From assembly GCA_958418815.1 (NCBI GenBank), contig CATZGB010000054.1, forward strand, positions 1 through 14,590: a stretch of 14,590 nt of DNA, written 5' to 3'. Of this stretch, positions 5,785 to 13,944 are shown piece after piece. The stretch's first letter is position 1. Each line of letters opens with the position of its first letter. Below the pieces are notes generated by a model, which saw only the letters and a list, made by a program, of their open reading frames with translations, ran no database searches and was not told where the DNA came from. The stretch is from an uncultured Bacteroidales bacterium. GTDB lineage: Bacteria > Bacteroidota > Bacteroidia > Bacteroidales > Muribaculaceae. The translations under genes were made by a program, and so were the position numbers.

Positions 5785-8700
5785 ATGAACAAGTACCTGT
5801 TGCTATTGACATCGCTGACGGCCATGACGATGACCGCCCAGCCGCCGACGGTCTCCAAGACCGTGAGTGTCAACCCGGAGAGCTACGCCTTGTCTGCCTC
5901 GCCGCTGCCTTACGCCCCTGTGAGGCACAACACCGGCGGCCGGCGCGTCTCCCCGCCCCACGCCATGGGGAGGATGCAGATGGCCCCGGCCAAGTCGCAG
6001 ACAACCCTCAATGTGGCGATAAACGGCTTCGTGGCCTACTCCGACAACGATCCCCAGTCGGGCGCCCCTGTCACCCCCAAAGGGATGTACCGCGTCGACA
6101 ACTCAGGCTTCACCAACCTCGACGCCACCGATTTCTCGCAGGACCTGGACGCAAGCTATGGGGGCACCGTGGCCGGCGACAGCTATTATTGCGCCTATGT
6201 CTGGGACAGCCAGACATCCGAAATCGGCCTGGTGCCGTTTCTCCAGCAGTGGGACACCTCGTCGTGGAACCTGACCGACGCCAATTTCTGCGACTCCTCG
6301 ATACTCGGGTGGGACTGGACATATGACCCGGTCAGCAAGCGCATATACGGCCTTTTCCCCTCAGGCAACAAATCGGTGCTGGGGGTGGTGGATGTCGACA
6401 ACAAGACCCGCGCTGACATCGGCCAGCTCGACCGCAGCTTCGTCTCGATAGCGGCATCGGCCGACGGAGTGCTTTACGGCATCGACTTCGAGGCCGGACA
6501 GCTCTGGACAATCAATCCCGCCAACGGCTCCACGACATTCGTGGGAAGCACCGGGGTGACCACCGCCTACACCGCCTCGGCCTGTTATGACCAATATTCC
6601 GGCAAGATACTCTGGACCCCGACATCCGCCTCTGGCGACGCGGCCCTCTACGCCATAGACCCGGCCACGGCGGCCACCGTCAAAGTGATGGATTTCCCCG
6701 CCGGCGAGCAGGTGCTGGGCATCTACGCCGTGGCCCCGCCGGTGTCGCCCGGTGTTCCCCCCGGAGTGTCAGACATGACCTTTGACTTCCCCGGAGGAGC
6801 CTTGAGCGGCAATGTGTCGTTCACCACCCCCGCGGCCAACCAGGACGGCTCCACATCAGACAGCATGACCTGCCGGCTGACAGTCGACGGCGAGGAGGTC
6901 CACTCGGCCACCGTCGGCTACGCCCAGACAGTCACCCTGCCCGTCTCGGTCGAGGCCCCTGGCATGCACACATTCGCCGTCACCCTTGCCACGACCCAGG
7001 GCGACGGGCCTGAACGCTCATTCAGCAGCTATGTCGGATTCGGCATCCCCAAGGCCCCCGTCGCCACAGTGACGCGCGAGGGCAATGTCAACCATCTCTC
7101 CTGGACGGCTGTCACCGAGACCGCCGACGGCGGATACATCGACCCGGCGGCTATCATCTACGACATCGTGCGCCAGCCCGGCTCAGTGGCCGTGGCGCAA
7201 GACCTGAAAGCCACATCGCTCGACGACGTGGCCGAGGCCGAGCATGAGTTATCATACTTCTACTACGAACTCACCGCCTGCAACGGAGGACGCCGCTCAG
7301 AGACAGCCCTCTCCAACAGGCTCGACTCGGGCCACATCACGCCCCCCTACCTCCAGACATTCGACGACGACGCTTCGCTCGAGGGATTCACCATCCTCGA
7401 CATCAACGACGACGGCATCAAGTGGGTCATCGACGGACAGGCCGCCTACCTGAAATACAACTCCCAGCTGGCCGCCGACGACTGGCTCATCTCCCCGCCT
7501 GTGGTGCTTGAGGCAGACAAGACATACCGCGTATCGGCCGACGTGAAAGGCCGGTCAGCCTCATACGAGGAGAAATTCAGCATCAGCCTGGGCGATGAGG
7601 CCCGGCCCGAGGCGATGACCATACCGGTTGTCGGGGAGACCGCCATCAAGAGCGCCACATTCGCCGACTACGGGGAATATGTCTCCGTGCCCGCCACCGG
7701 GCTGTATTTCATCGGAGTCCACGGCTTCAGCGACAAGAACAAGTACGCGCTCATCGTCGACAACCTGAGCGTATCGGCCCCGACTTCGCTCGAGGCTCCC
7801 GGCGAGGCCACCGGCCTCCATGTGGTGCCATCCCCCGACGGCTCCCCCTCGGCCACGGTCAGCCTGACCGCCCCCGAGGTCAACCTCGGCGGAGGCCCCC
7901 TCTCTGAAATCACCAGGCTCACTGTGAGCCGCGCGGGACAGGTGGTGAAGACCTTCGACAATCCCCAGCCCGGCGAGACACTGCCGCTGGTGATCACCGC
8001 CGACGAGGAGGGTGAATACTCCTGCACGGCCGTGGCCGAGAACTCCCACGGCACCGGCAAGGAACTTCTCTTCAAACTCTACCTCGGGGTCAATGTCCCG
8101 GGCAACCCCGCAAACATCACCGCCGGGGAGACCAAGCCCGGCACGGTGTGTGTCTCCTGGGACGCCCCGGCCAACGACGCCGACGGCAACCCGATGAACG
8201 CCGACCTGATACAATACACCCTCTACCGCCCCAACGAGGATGGCTACCTGGTGGCCCTGGCCCGCGACCTGAGCGAGACCTCCTACACCTACCTGGCCCG
8301 TCCGACCTCGGTGGAGCAGGCTTTCGAGAGCTACGGGGTGCAGGCCAAGACCCGCCGCGGCGTGTCGGCCATAATGCGCTCGCGCGCCATCCCGGTAGGC
8401 ACACCCTATGACCTCCCCTACATCGAGTCTTACGCCGGTGGCTACGCCCACCACATCTGGTCGGAGAGATTCATCACCGGCGGCGAATGGGACATCTACG
8501 ACGACGCCACCCTGGCCGGACTCTCGTCGGTCGACGGTGACGGCGGATTCGTGGCTATGTACAGCAACATCGCAACGGAGAAATCGATGCTCCACACCGG
8601 AAAGATCGACCTCGCCGACGCGCAGAACCCCGTGCTGACTTTCTACACCTACAACATCATTGTCCGTGACCCCGACACCGGCGAGGTGGCCGGCACCCTG

Positions 8701-10278
8701 GACCAGAACCTGCTTGAGGTGCTGATAAACGACCGCACCCAGGATTTCGTGGTGGTCAAGGAGATGTCGATGGACCAGCTGCCTCTCGAGGGGTGGAACC
8801 GCATCACCGTCGACCTCTCGGCCTACAAGGGGAAGGTAATCGAACTCGGCTTCGCGGCCACCACCGTCAACAAGCAGTACAACCTGCTCGACGACATCAG
8901 GGTGTTTGACCAGCTCCCCCACAACCTGACCGCCACCGCCATCTCCGCCCCCTCCAAGGCACAGCCCAATGTGGGATTCAACGTGGCCGTCACCCTTGAG
9001 AACAACGGCAGCAACCCGTCGGAGGCCTACACAGTGGAGCTGACACGCAACGGCGCGGGCGTCGCCACCATCGACGGCCCGCAGCTCGAGTCGGGCGCGC
9101 GCGCCACTGTGACCTTCCCCCAGATGCTGAATGTCACCGAGGCCGACACCCATGACTACGCCGCCATAATCCACTACGGACTTGACAACCTGGCCGACGA
9201 CAACCTCACCAAGACCGTCACCACCCGCCTGATCCACTCCGGCGTGCCGGTGCCGACAGGGCTTGCAGGCAACGCCGCCAGCAACGGCGTGAACCTCACA
9301 TGGGCCGAACCCGACCTCAATGTGGTGGTGACCGACGAGGTGACCGACGACTTCGAGAGCTACGAGCCATTCGCCCAGGACAACATCGGCGGATGGACCC
9401 TGGTCGACAATGACGGCCTCCCCATCGGCGACATGAGCGCCATCGGCATGCCCGGCATCACCCGTGGCTCTACCCTGGCCTGGTTTGTCAACGACGCGTC
9501 GTTCGCCGGATGGCAGCAGACCATCGACGGACACTCCGGCGACAAGTTCCTCGCCACGGTCTATTCCGAAGGGGGAGCCAACGACGACTGGATCATCTCG
9601 CCCCGACTGGCCGGCAACGCCCAGACAATATCATTCTACGCCCGCAGCTACAACGCCCGCTACCTGGAGTCAATGGAGATGCTCTACTCCTCCACCGACG
9701 ACGACCTTGAGTCGTTCACCAGCGTGAGGTCTGTGCCCAGCGTCGACGCCTCCTGGAAGCTCTACACCTTCGACATCCCCGAGGGTAGCGAGTACTTCGC
9801 CATCCGCTGCGTCTCCGACGACAAGGCCATGCTCTTTGTCGACGACATCACCTACGCCCCCTACCGCGAAGCGATAATGGAGGTCGACGGCTACAACATA
9901 TACCGCGACGGGGAGCGTGTCAACGACGACCCCGCCCTGGAGACCGCCTATGTCGACAATGTCTCACTCGATGTCACCCGCACCTACAGCTACGCCGTGT
10001 CGGCCCTCTACGGGCAGACCGAGTCACGAGCCTCAGAGCCCGTGGAGGTAGCCGTGCAATCCGCCTTGGCGGCTGCCTCCGGCTCTCAGGCGGTTGTCTC
10101 GGCCTCACCGGGCCTGATCACAGTCAGCGGCTGCGACGGGCTTGACATCAGCGTCACCGACCTCAGCGGACGCGTCATCAGCCAGGCCACCGCCCGGGGC
10201 ACCTTCACGGCAGCCGTGGCCCCCGGAGTCTACATCGTCAAGGCCGGCGCGACAGTCCACAAGCTTCTCGTCCCGTAA
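5785..10278 (+). CDS. Large secreted surface protein with choice-of-anchor J and FnIII modules and a T9SS-type C-terminal domain
   Basis: This is a 1497-residue secreted, probably cell-surface protein. The ATG at 5785 is chosen because it begins a signal peptide (MNKYLLLLTSLTAMTMTAQ) just after the promoter at 5685-5715; the frame is open upstream but only from a TTG. A beta-propeller-like region with repeated short Asp/Gly strands (such as ADGVLYGIDF and ALYAIDPATA) spans about 60-330. Fibronectin-III-like modules begin near 345, 419, 669, 769 and 1152. Three jelly-roll segments of the choice-of-anchor J/cleaved-adhesin type occur at about 521-667 (DDWLISPP), 877-1040 and 1188-1359 (DDWIISPR). 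The last is inserted within a fibronectin-like fold that resumes at VDGYNIYRDGERV. The final 60 residues (DLSGRVI...VAPGVYIVKAG...KLLVP) resemble a Por/type IX type A sorting domain. No catalytic motif is visible. Adhesion or glycan/protein binding at the surface is plausible but inferred. A strong terminator follows, so it appears monocistronic. Confidence 0.92.
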   Translation: MNKYLLLLTSLTAMTMTAQPPTVSKTVSVNPESYALSASPLPYAPVRHNTGGRRVSPPHAMGRMQMAPAKSQTTLNVAINGFVAYSDNDPQSGAPVTPKGMYRVDNSGFTNLDATDFSQDLDASYGGTVAGDSYYCAYVWDSQTSEIGLVPFLQQWDTSSWNLTDANFCDSSILGWDWTYDPVSKRIYGLFPSGNKSVLGVVDVDNKTRADIGQLDRSFVSIAASADGVLYGIDFEAGQLWTINPANGSTTFVGSTGVTTAYTASACYDQYSGKILWTPTSASGDAALYAIDPATAATVKVMDFPAGEQVLGIYAVAPPVSPGVPPGVSDMTFDFPGGALSGNVSFTTPAANQDGSTSDSMTCRLTVDGEEVHSATVGYAQTVTLPVSVEAPGMHTFAVTLATTQGDGPERSFSSYVGFGIPKAPVATVTREGNVNHLSWTAVTETADGGYIDPAAIIYDIVRQPGSVAVAQDLKATSLDDVAEAEHELSYFYYELTACNGGRRSETALSNRLDSGHITPPYLQTFDDDASLEGFTILDINDDGIKWVIDGQAAYLKYNSQLAADDWLISPPVVLEADKTYRVSADVKGRSASYEEKFSISLGDEARPEAMTIPVVGETAIKSATFADYGEYVSVPATGLYFIGVHGFSDKNKYALIVDNLSVSAPTSLEAPGEATGLHVVPSPDGSPSATVSLTAPEVNLGGGPLSEITRLTVSRAGQVVKTFDNPQPGETLPLVITADEEGEYSCTAVAENSHGTGKELLFKLYLGVNVPGNPANITAGETKPGTVCVSWDAPANDADGNPMNADLIQYTLYRPNEDGYLVALARDLSETSYTYLARPTSVEQAFESYGVQAKTRRGVSAIMRSRAIPVGTPYDLPYIESYAGGYAHHIWSERFITGGEWDIYDDATLAGLSSVDGDGGFVAMYSNIATEKSMLHTGKIDLADAQNPVLTFYTYNIIVRDPDTGEVAGTLDQNLLEVLINDRTQDFVVVKEMSMDQLPLEGWNRITVDLSAYKGKVIELGFAATTVNKQYNLLDDIRVFDQLPHNLTATAISAPSKAQPNVGFNVAVTLENNGSNPSEAYTVELTRNGAGVATIDGPQLESGARATVTFPQMLNVTEADTHDYAAIIHYGLDNLADDNLTKTVTTRLIHSGVPVPTGLAGNAASNGVNLTWAEPDLNVVVTDEVTDDFESYEPFAQDNIGGWTLVDNDGLPIGDMSAIGMPGITRGSTLAWFVNDASFAGWQQTIDGHSGDKFLATVYSEGGANDDWIISPRLAGNAQTISFYARSYNARYLESMEMLYSSTDDDLESFTSVRSVPSVDASWKLYTFDIPEGSEYFAIRCVSDDKAMLFVDDITYAPYREAIMEVDGYNIYRDGERVNDDPALETAYVDNVSLDVTRTYSYAVSALYGQTESRASEPVEVAVQSALAAASGSQAVVSASPGLITVSGCDGLDISVTDLSGRVISQATARGTFTAAVAPGVYIVKAGATVHKLLVP

Positions 10279-10302
10279 CGGCCTGAAGCCACAGTAAAGG
10301 CA

Positions 10303-10359
10303 TCGCGGGTCCCTCAGACCTCCCTTCCCGGAGGCCTGCGGGACCCGCGAAATCTTTTT
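10303..10359 (+). terminator. Strong intrinsic terminator after the surface-protein gene
   Basis: An 11-bp perfect stem (TCGCGGGTCCC at 10303-10313, GGGACCCGCGA at 10340-10350) continues into an inner CCTCC/GGAGG stem. AATC and five T (10355-10359) follow. It starts 24 nt past the stop codon. Confidence 0.9.
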
Positions 10360-10405
10360 CCCGCAGTATTTTGTCGCGAAGTGTATGGTTTTGTCGGCGG
10401 GTGGA

Positions 10406-10437
10406 CTTGCAGGGTCGCGGGATTGTTGCTAACTTTG
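10406..10437 (+). promoter_or_regulatory. Bacteroidota-type promoter for ribE
   Basis: CTTG (10406-10409, one mismatch to TTTG), a 20-nt spacer and TAACTTTG (10430-10437) form the promoter. The predicted leader is about 100 nt. It contains no recognisable FMN riboswitch (none of the conserved RFN segments), but has a perfect DnaA-box 9-mer TTATCCACA at 10471-10479. Confidence 0.75.
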
Positions 10438-10542
10438 TGTCACACTGCAGCCACAAGCCTGTCAACCGGATTATCCACACCCGGCTGCCCGACGGGAAGT
10501 GACCGCATTGTTGACCAACTCACAAAAAACAGATACACAGAC

Positions 10543-11148
10543 ATGTTTTCAGGAATAGTAGAGGAGGCGGCCGTCGTTGCCGCCCTCGACCGCGATGGGG
10601 GCAACCTCCATCTGACATTGCGCTGCTCGTTTGCCGACGAGCTGAAAATCGACCAGTCGGTGGCCCACAACGGGGTCTGCCTGACCGTGGTGTCGCTCAA
10701 CGGCGACGGCACCTACACGGTGACCGCCATCGAGGAGACGCTGCGCCGCTCCAACCTCGGCGACCTCAAGGTCGGCGACCTGGTGAATGTCGAGCGGTGC
10801 ATGGTGATGAACGGCCGCCTCGACGGCCACATCGTCCAGGGGCATGTCGACTGCACGGCGCGCTGCACCGAGGTGGAGCAGCTTGACGGCTCGGCGTATT
10901 TCAAATTCGAGTATGATGTCGACCCGGCCATGGCGCGCCAGGGATATGTCACCGTCGAGAAAGGGTCGGTGACGGTCAACGGCGTGAGCCTCACCGTCTG
11001 CGACTCGCAGCCCGACTCATTCAGGGTGGCCATCATCCCCTACACGATGCAACACACCAACTTCTGCCGCATCGCCGCCGGAAGCCGCGTCAACCTCGAG
11101 TTTGACATAATCGGGAAATACATCGCCCGCATCTCGTCCCTCTCATGA
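10543..11148 (+). CDS. ribE: Riboflavin synthase, alpha subunit
   Basis: This 201-residue cytoplasmic enzyme catalyses the last step of riboflavin synthesis, the dismutation of two 6,7-dimethyl-8-ribityllumazine molecules into riboflavin and an aminopyrimidine. The family's N-terminal MFSGIVEE is present and fixes the start at 10543; the open frame extends further upstream but into the promoter region. The two homologous beta-barrels are recognisable. The first has SVAHNGVCLTV (39-49) and ETLRRSNLGDLKVGDLVNVER (65-85). The second has GHIVQGHVD (95-103), SVTVNGVSLTV (142-152) and IPYTMQHTNF (165-174). The length matches the usual 200-215 residues. No other rib genes are in the window, so the pathway genes are dispersed. 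The next gene, GH31, begins 61 bp later with no clear terminator or consensus promoter between, so read-through is possible although the functions are unrelated. Confidence 0.96.
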   Translation: MFSGIVEEAAVVAALDRDGGNLHLTLRCSFADELKIDQSVAHNGVCLTVVSLNGDGTYTVTAIEETLRRSNLGDLKVGDLVNVERCMVMNGRLDGHIVQGHVDCTARCTEVEQLDGSAYFKFEYDVDPAMARQGYVTVEKGSVTVNGVSLTVCDSQPDSFRVAIIPYTMQHTNFCRIAAGSRVNLEFDIIGKYIARISSLS

Positions 11149-11209
11149 GCCATCAATCCATCCCTTGAATCCAATACTTGCATTCTATAAAAACAAACAT
11201 CTTCCTGCA

Positions 11210-13624
11210 ATGAAATCAAGATTTGCCGTCACGGGTGCGGCCCTGGCCCTGGTATCGGCCAGCGCGTTCCCGTCGATATTCCCCGAACCTGACCAGACCC
11301 CTCCCCTGCCCCCTTGCAGCGTGCGCGCCGACAGCGTCGGCCCCGAGCTGCGCACCATTGTCGTGACAGCCCTCAACGACGAGATTTTCCGTGTCGACAA
11401 CTACCTGCCGGGCCAGGCCCCGGCCCCGTCGAAGACCGCCGTGGCCCGCGAAGGGATGTTCACCGGGGGCTTGATCGAGAACCCCGCTATCGGGGTGCTG
11501 ACATCGCCGCTCGGCACCGTCGCCACCCTCGACAAAGCCACCGGCGCCGTCACCATCACAGCCGGCAAGGGGAAAGGAATCTATGACAACGGCGAACGTC
11601 CCAGCGACGCGTCAGGCCGCAAGACCCTGACCCTCGCCCCCATCGGCGGAGGCGGCTCATTCTACGGCGGTGGCGAACGCGGCTACCGACTCAACCTGGC
11701 CGGCGACACCCTGGTGATGTACAACCGCCAGAACTACGGCTACACCGGCAACGACCCCCGCATACGCCAGATGAACATCACTATGCCCCTGCTGGTCGCC
11801 CCCGAGGGTTACGGCATACTTATGGATGACTACGCCGCCGCCGAGCTGGTGGCCTCCAACCCGCTGAAATATGCCTCGGAGACACCCGGCCCGCTCTCAT
11901 ACTACTTCTTCGCCTCCCCCGAGGGGATGCCCGGGGTGGCCTCCCGCGTGGCCGACCTCACCGGACATCAGGACCTCCCCCCATTCTGGGCCCTGGGTTA
12001 CATCACTTCGAAATACGGCTACCGCACCGAGGCCGAGACCCTCGGCGTGGCCGACTCGCTGCGCCGCGCCGGATATCCCCTCGACGGCATGGTCCTCGAC
12101 CTCTACTGGTATGGCAAGGAACAGGACATGGGCCGTCTGGCCTGGGATCCCGAGCAATGGCCCACTTACCGCAAGATGCTCGCCGACCTGAAGAAGGATG
12201 GCGTCAACATGGTGGCCATCTCCCAGCCCTATGTGCTGCGCAACGGCCGCGCCATCGACAACTACAACTATCTCGCCCCCCGGGGGATGTTCGGCAAAGA
12301 CTCCCTCGGCAATGTCAAGGAGGTGAAGATATGGGTAGGCGAGGGAGGCATGCTCGATGTCTCCAACCCCGAGACACGCAAGTGGATGCGCGAGCGCTAC
12401 AAGGCCCTCACCGACAGCGGCATGACCGGATGGTGGGGCGACCTGGGCGAACCTGAGGTGCATCCTGACGGCATGTACCACCACAACGGCCTGACCACCC
12501 GCCAGTATCACAACCTCTACGGCAACGAGTGGAGCCAGATCATCCACGACCTCTTCAAGGAGGAATATCCCGACACACGCCTGATGACACTGATGCGCGG
12601 CGGCACCGCCGGGCTGCAGCGTTTCTCGGTCTTCCCCTGGTCGACCGACGTGTCGCGCTCGTGGGGCGGCCTCGAGCCCCAGATACGCATCATGCTCAAC
12701 TCGGGCCTCAGCGGCCTGGGCTACATGAGCCATGACGTTGGCGGCTTCGCCGTCGACCCCTCCAACCCTGTCGACCCCGAGCTGTATGTGCGCTGGTGCC
12801 AGCTGGGCCTCTTCTCACCGGTGCTGCGCACCCACGCCACCCGCGCCGCCGAGCCTTACAAGTATCCCGAGCAGCAGCACATCCTCCTCCCCCTGATAAA
12901 GGAGCGCTACCGCTGGCTCCCCTACAACTACACCCTGGCCGCCGACAACGCCCGCTTCGGCCTGCCGCTGGTGCGCCCGCTGGGATATTACGACGAAGAC
13001 CCCTCGCTCTACGACTCGGTCAGCGACCAGTATCTCTGGGGCCGCGACGTGATGGTGGCCCCGGTGATGACCCAGGGCGCGACATCGCGCAAGGTGGTAT
13101 TCCCCGCCGGGACATGGGTAGATATCAACAACCCCGCCAACGTATATGAGGGAGGCTCTGAGGCCGTGGTCGACGCGCCCCTCGAGACGCTCCCCCTCTT
13201 CGCCCGCGCCGGCGCGCTGCTCCCCAAGGCCGACTACGGCATGCGCAACACGGGCGACTACGACCCCTCGCGCTACACCATCGACTATTACCCCGTGGCA
13301 GGGCTGCAGGGGAAGACATCCTACACCCTCTTCGAGGACAACCGCCTCTCGGCCAAATCGCTTATACAAGGACAGTACGCGCTTATTGACATCACCGCCG
13401 ACAACCTCCCGGGCAGCATCACCCTCACCGTGGCCAAGCCCGAGACGACCTACCGCGAGATGCCCTCCAAGCGTGGCATAACCTTTGTCATCCACAATGT
13501 CGACCGTCCGCGCAAGGTGACCTCCGCGGCAAAAATCAAGCAGAGCTACGACAAGAAGACCCGCACCCTGACCATCTCGGCCTCGGGCGTGGAGCTTCCC
13601 CTCGAGGTAACCATCACGAAATAA
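11210..13624 (+). CDS. Secreted GH31 alpha-glucosidase/oligosaccharide 4-alpha-D-glucosyltransferase-like enzyme
   Basis: This is an 804-residue glycoside hydrolase family 31 protein. The ATG at 11210 is preferred to an upstream in-frame TTG at 11165 because MKSRFAVTGAALALVSASAF is a signal peptide; the product is thus exported. An N-terminal beta-sandwich (about 40-240, with GGGSFYGGGERGYRLNLAG) precedes the TIM barrel, which starts around PPFWALGYITSKYGY. D411 in GWWGDLGEPEVH is the expected nucleophile and D480 in PWSTDVSRSW the expected acid/base. SHDVGGF follows as in most GH31 enzymes, and C-terminal beta-sheet domains fill about 600-804. The GDLGEPE form, the length and the spacing of the two aspartates recall, from memory, the Cellvibrio Agd31B transglucosylase more than typical WxDMNE glucosidases, so transfer onto alpha-1,4-glucans or maltooligosaccharides is a fair guess. 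Xylosidase activity cannot be excluded. No SusC/SusD pair is in the window. No consensus promoter is seen just upstream. Confidence 0.93.
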   Translation: MKSRFAVTGAALALVSASAFPSIFPEPDQTPPLPPCSVRADSVGPELRTIVVTALNDEIFRVDNYLPGQAPAPSKTAVAREGMFTGGLIENPAIGVLTSPLGTVATLDKATGAVTITAGKGKGIYDNGERPSDASGRKTLTLAPIGGGGSFYGGGERGYRLNLAGDTLVMYNRQNYGYTGNDPRIRQMNITMPLLVAPEGYGILMDDYAAAELVASNPLKYASETPGPLSYYFFASPEGMPGVASRVADLTGHQDLPPFWALGYITSKYGYRTEAETLGVADSLRRAGYPLDGMVLDLYWYGKEQDMGRLAWDPEQWPTYRKMLADLKKDGVNMVAISQPYVLRNGRAIDNYNYLAPRGMFGKDSLGNVKEVKIWVGEGGMLDVSNPETRKWMRERYKALTDSGMTGWWGDLGEPEVHPDGMYHHNGLTTRQYHNLYGNEWSQIIHDLFKEEYPDTRLMTLMRGGTAGLQRFSVFPWSTDVSRSWGGLEPQIRIMLNSGLSGLGYMSHDVGGFAVDPSNPVDPELYVRWCQLGLFSPVLRTHATRAAEPYKYPEQQHILLPLIKERYRWLPYNYTLAADNARFGLPLVRPLGYYDEDPSLYDSVSDQYLWGRDVMVAPVMTQGATSRKVVFPAGTWVDINNPANVYEGGSEAVVDAPLETLPLFARAGALLPKADYGMRNTGDYDPSRYTIDYYPVAGLQGKTSYTLFEDNRLSAKSLIQGQYALIDITADNLPGSITLTVAKPETTYREMPSKRGITFVIHNVDRPRKVTSAAKIKQSYDKKTRTLTISASGVELPLEVTITK

Positions 13625-13633
13625 GACCTCCCT

Positions 13634-13696
13634 GCCGGAGACATCCGCCCCGGGTGATACCACAAAGTGAGTAGCCCGGGGCGCGGTGTCTCCGGC
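13634..13696. repeat. Long GC-rich inverted repeat after the GH31 gene, no U-tract
   Basis: The outer arms GCCGGAGACA (13634-13643) and TGTCTCCGGC (13687-13696) pair perfectly over 10 bp. The inner arms GCCCCGGG (13647-13654) and CCCGGGGC (13675-13682) pair over 8 bp. The two stems are separated by a small internal loop, and a 20-nt loop closes the hairpin. It begins 10 nt past the GH31 stop. Neither strand has a U tract directly after it. It may protect the mRNA 3' end or act in factor-dependent termination; this is inference. Confidence 0.75.
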
Positions 13697-13777
13697 CCGC
13701 GGCCTCTCTCCCGCCCCGGCGATAGCATATTGTAGGTAATTTGCATCCAGGGAGATACAACGTAACGCAATAATACC

Positions 13778-13785
13778 TATCTTTG
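13778..13785 (+). promoter_or_regulatory. TATCTTTG -7 box ahead of the candidate small RNA
   Basis: TATCTTTG is a perfect match to the Bacteroidota -7 consensus TAnnTTTG. No TTTG lies at the usual 19-21 nt upstream, so the -33 element is missing or degenerate. The predicted start is near 13790. Confidence 0.5.
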
Positions 13786-13789
13786 TATC

Positions 13790-13903
13790 GGAAACAACGG
13801 GAAAGCCATCTCCGGGTTTCCAGTCTTATAGATTTGAAATACCAGTTTATAGCGAATAAAACGTAAGCCATAAAGCAGCCCCGACGTGAGCCGGGGCTGT
13901 TTT
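13790..13903 (+). ncRNA. Candidate small RNA of about 114 nt
   Basis: A -7 box lies at 13778-13785. The predicted transcript opens with a hairpin, GGAAAC (13790-13795) with GTTTCC (13816-13821) and inner CGG/CCG. An A/U-rich single-stranded middle (13822-13875) follows, and the transcript ends in an intrinsic terminator (13876-13903). No plausible start codon with a sensible frame occurs inside. It lies between the convergent GH31 and LEA-like genes. It does not match tRNA, SRP RNA or tmRNA signatures that I know. The evidence is architecture only. Confidence 0.4.
13876..13903. terminator. Bidirectional intrinsic terminator between convergent genes
   Basis: CAGCCCCG (13876-13883) and CGGGGCTG (13892-13899) form an 8-bp perfect stem with an 8-nt loop. 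TTTT follows on the plus strand (13900-13903), and CTTTAT follows on the minus strand. It would end the small RNA or GH31 transcript from the left and the LEA-like gene from the right. Confidence 0.8.
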
Positions 13904-13944
13904 GCGTCAGGACTGCTCCTGGGAAACCGTATGAAGCCCGCGGG

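Noticed and set aside
7561..9534. 657-codon open frame antisense to the surface-protein gene
   Set aside because: Its Gly/Val/His-rich translation has no domains, it lies wholly opposite a well-supported gene with signal peptide and modules, and high GC makes long antisense frames common here.
10438..10542. FMN riboswitch in the ribE leader
   Set aside because: None of the conserved RFN-element segments is present, and no terminator or sequestering stem is seen before the start.
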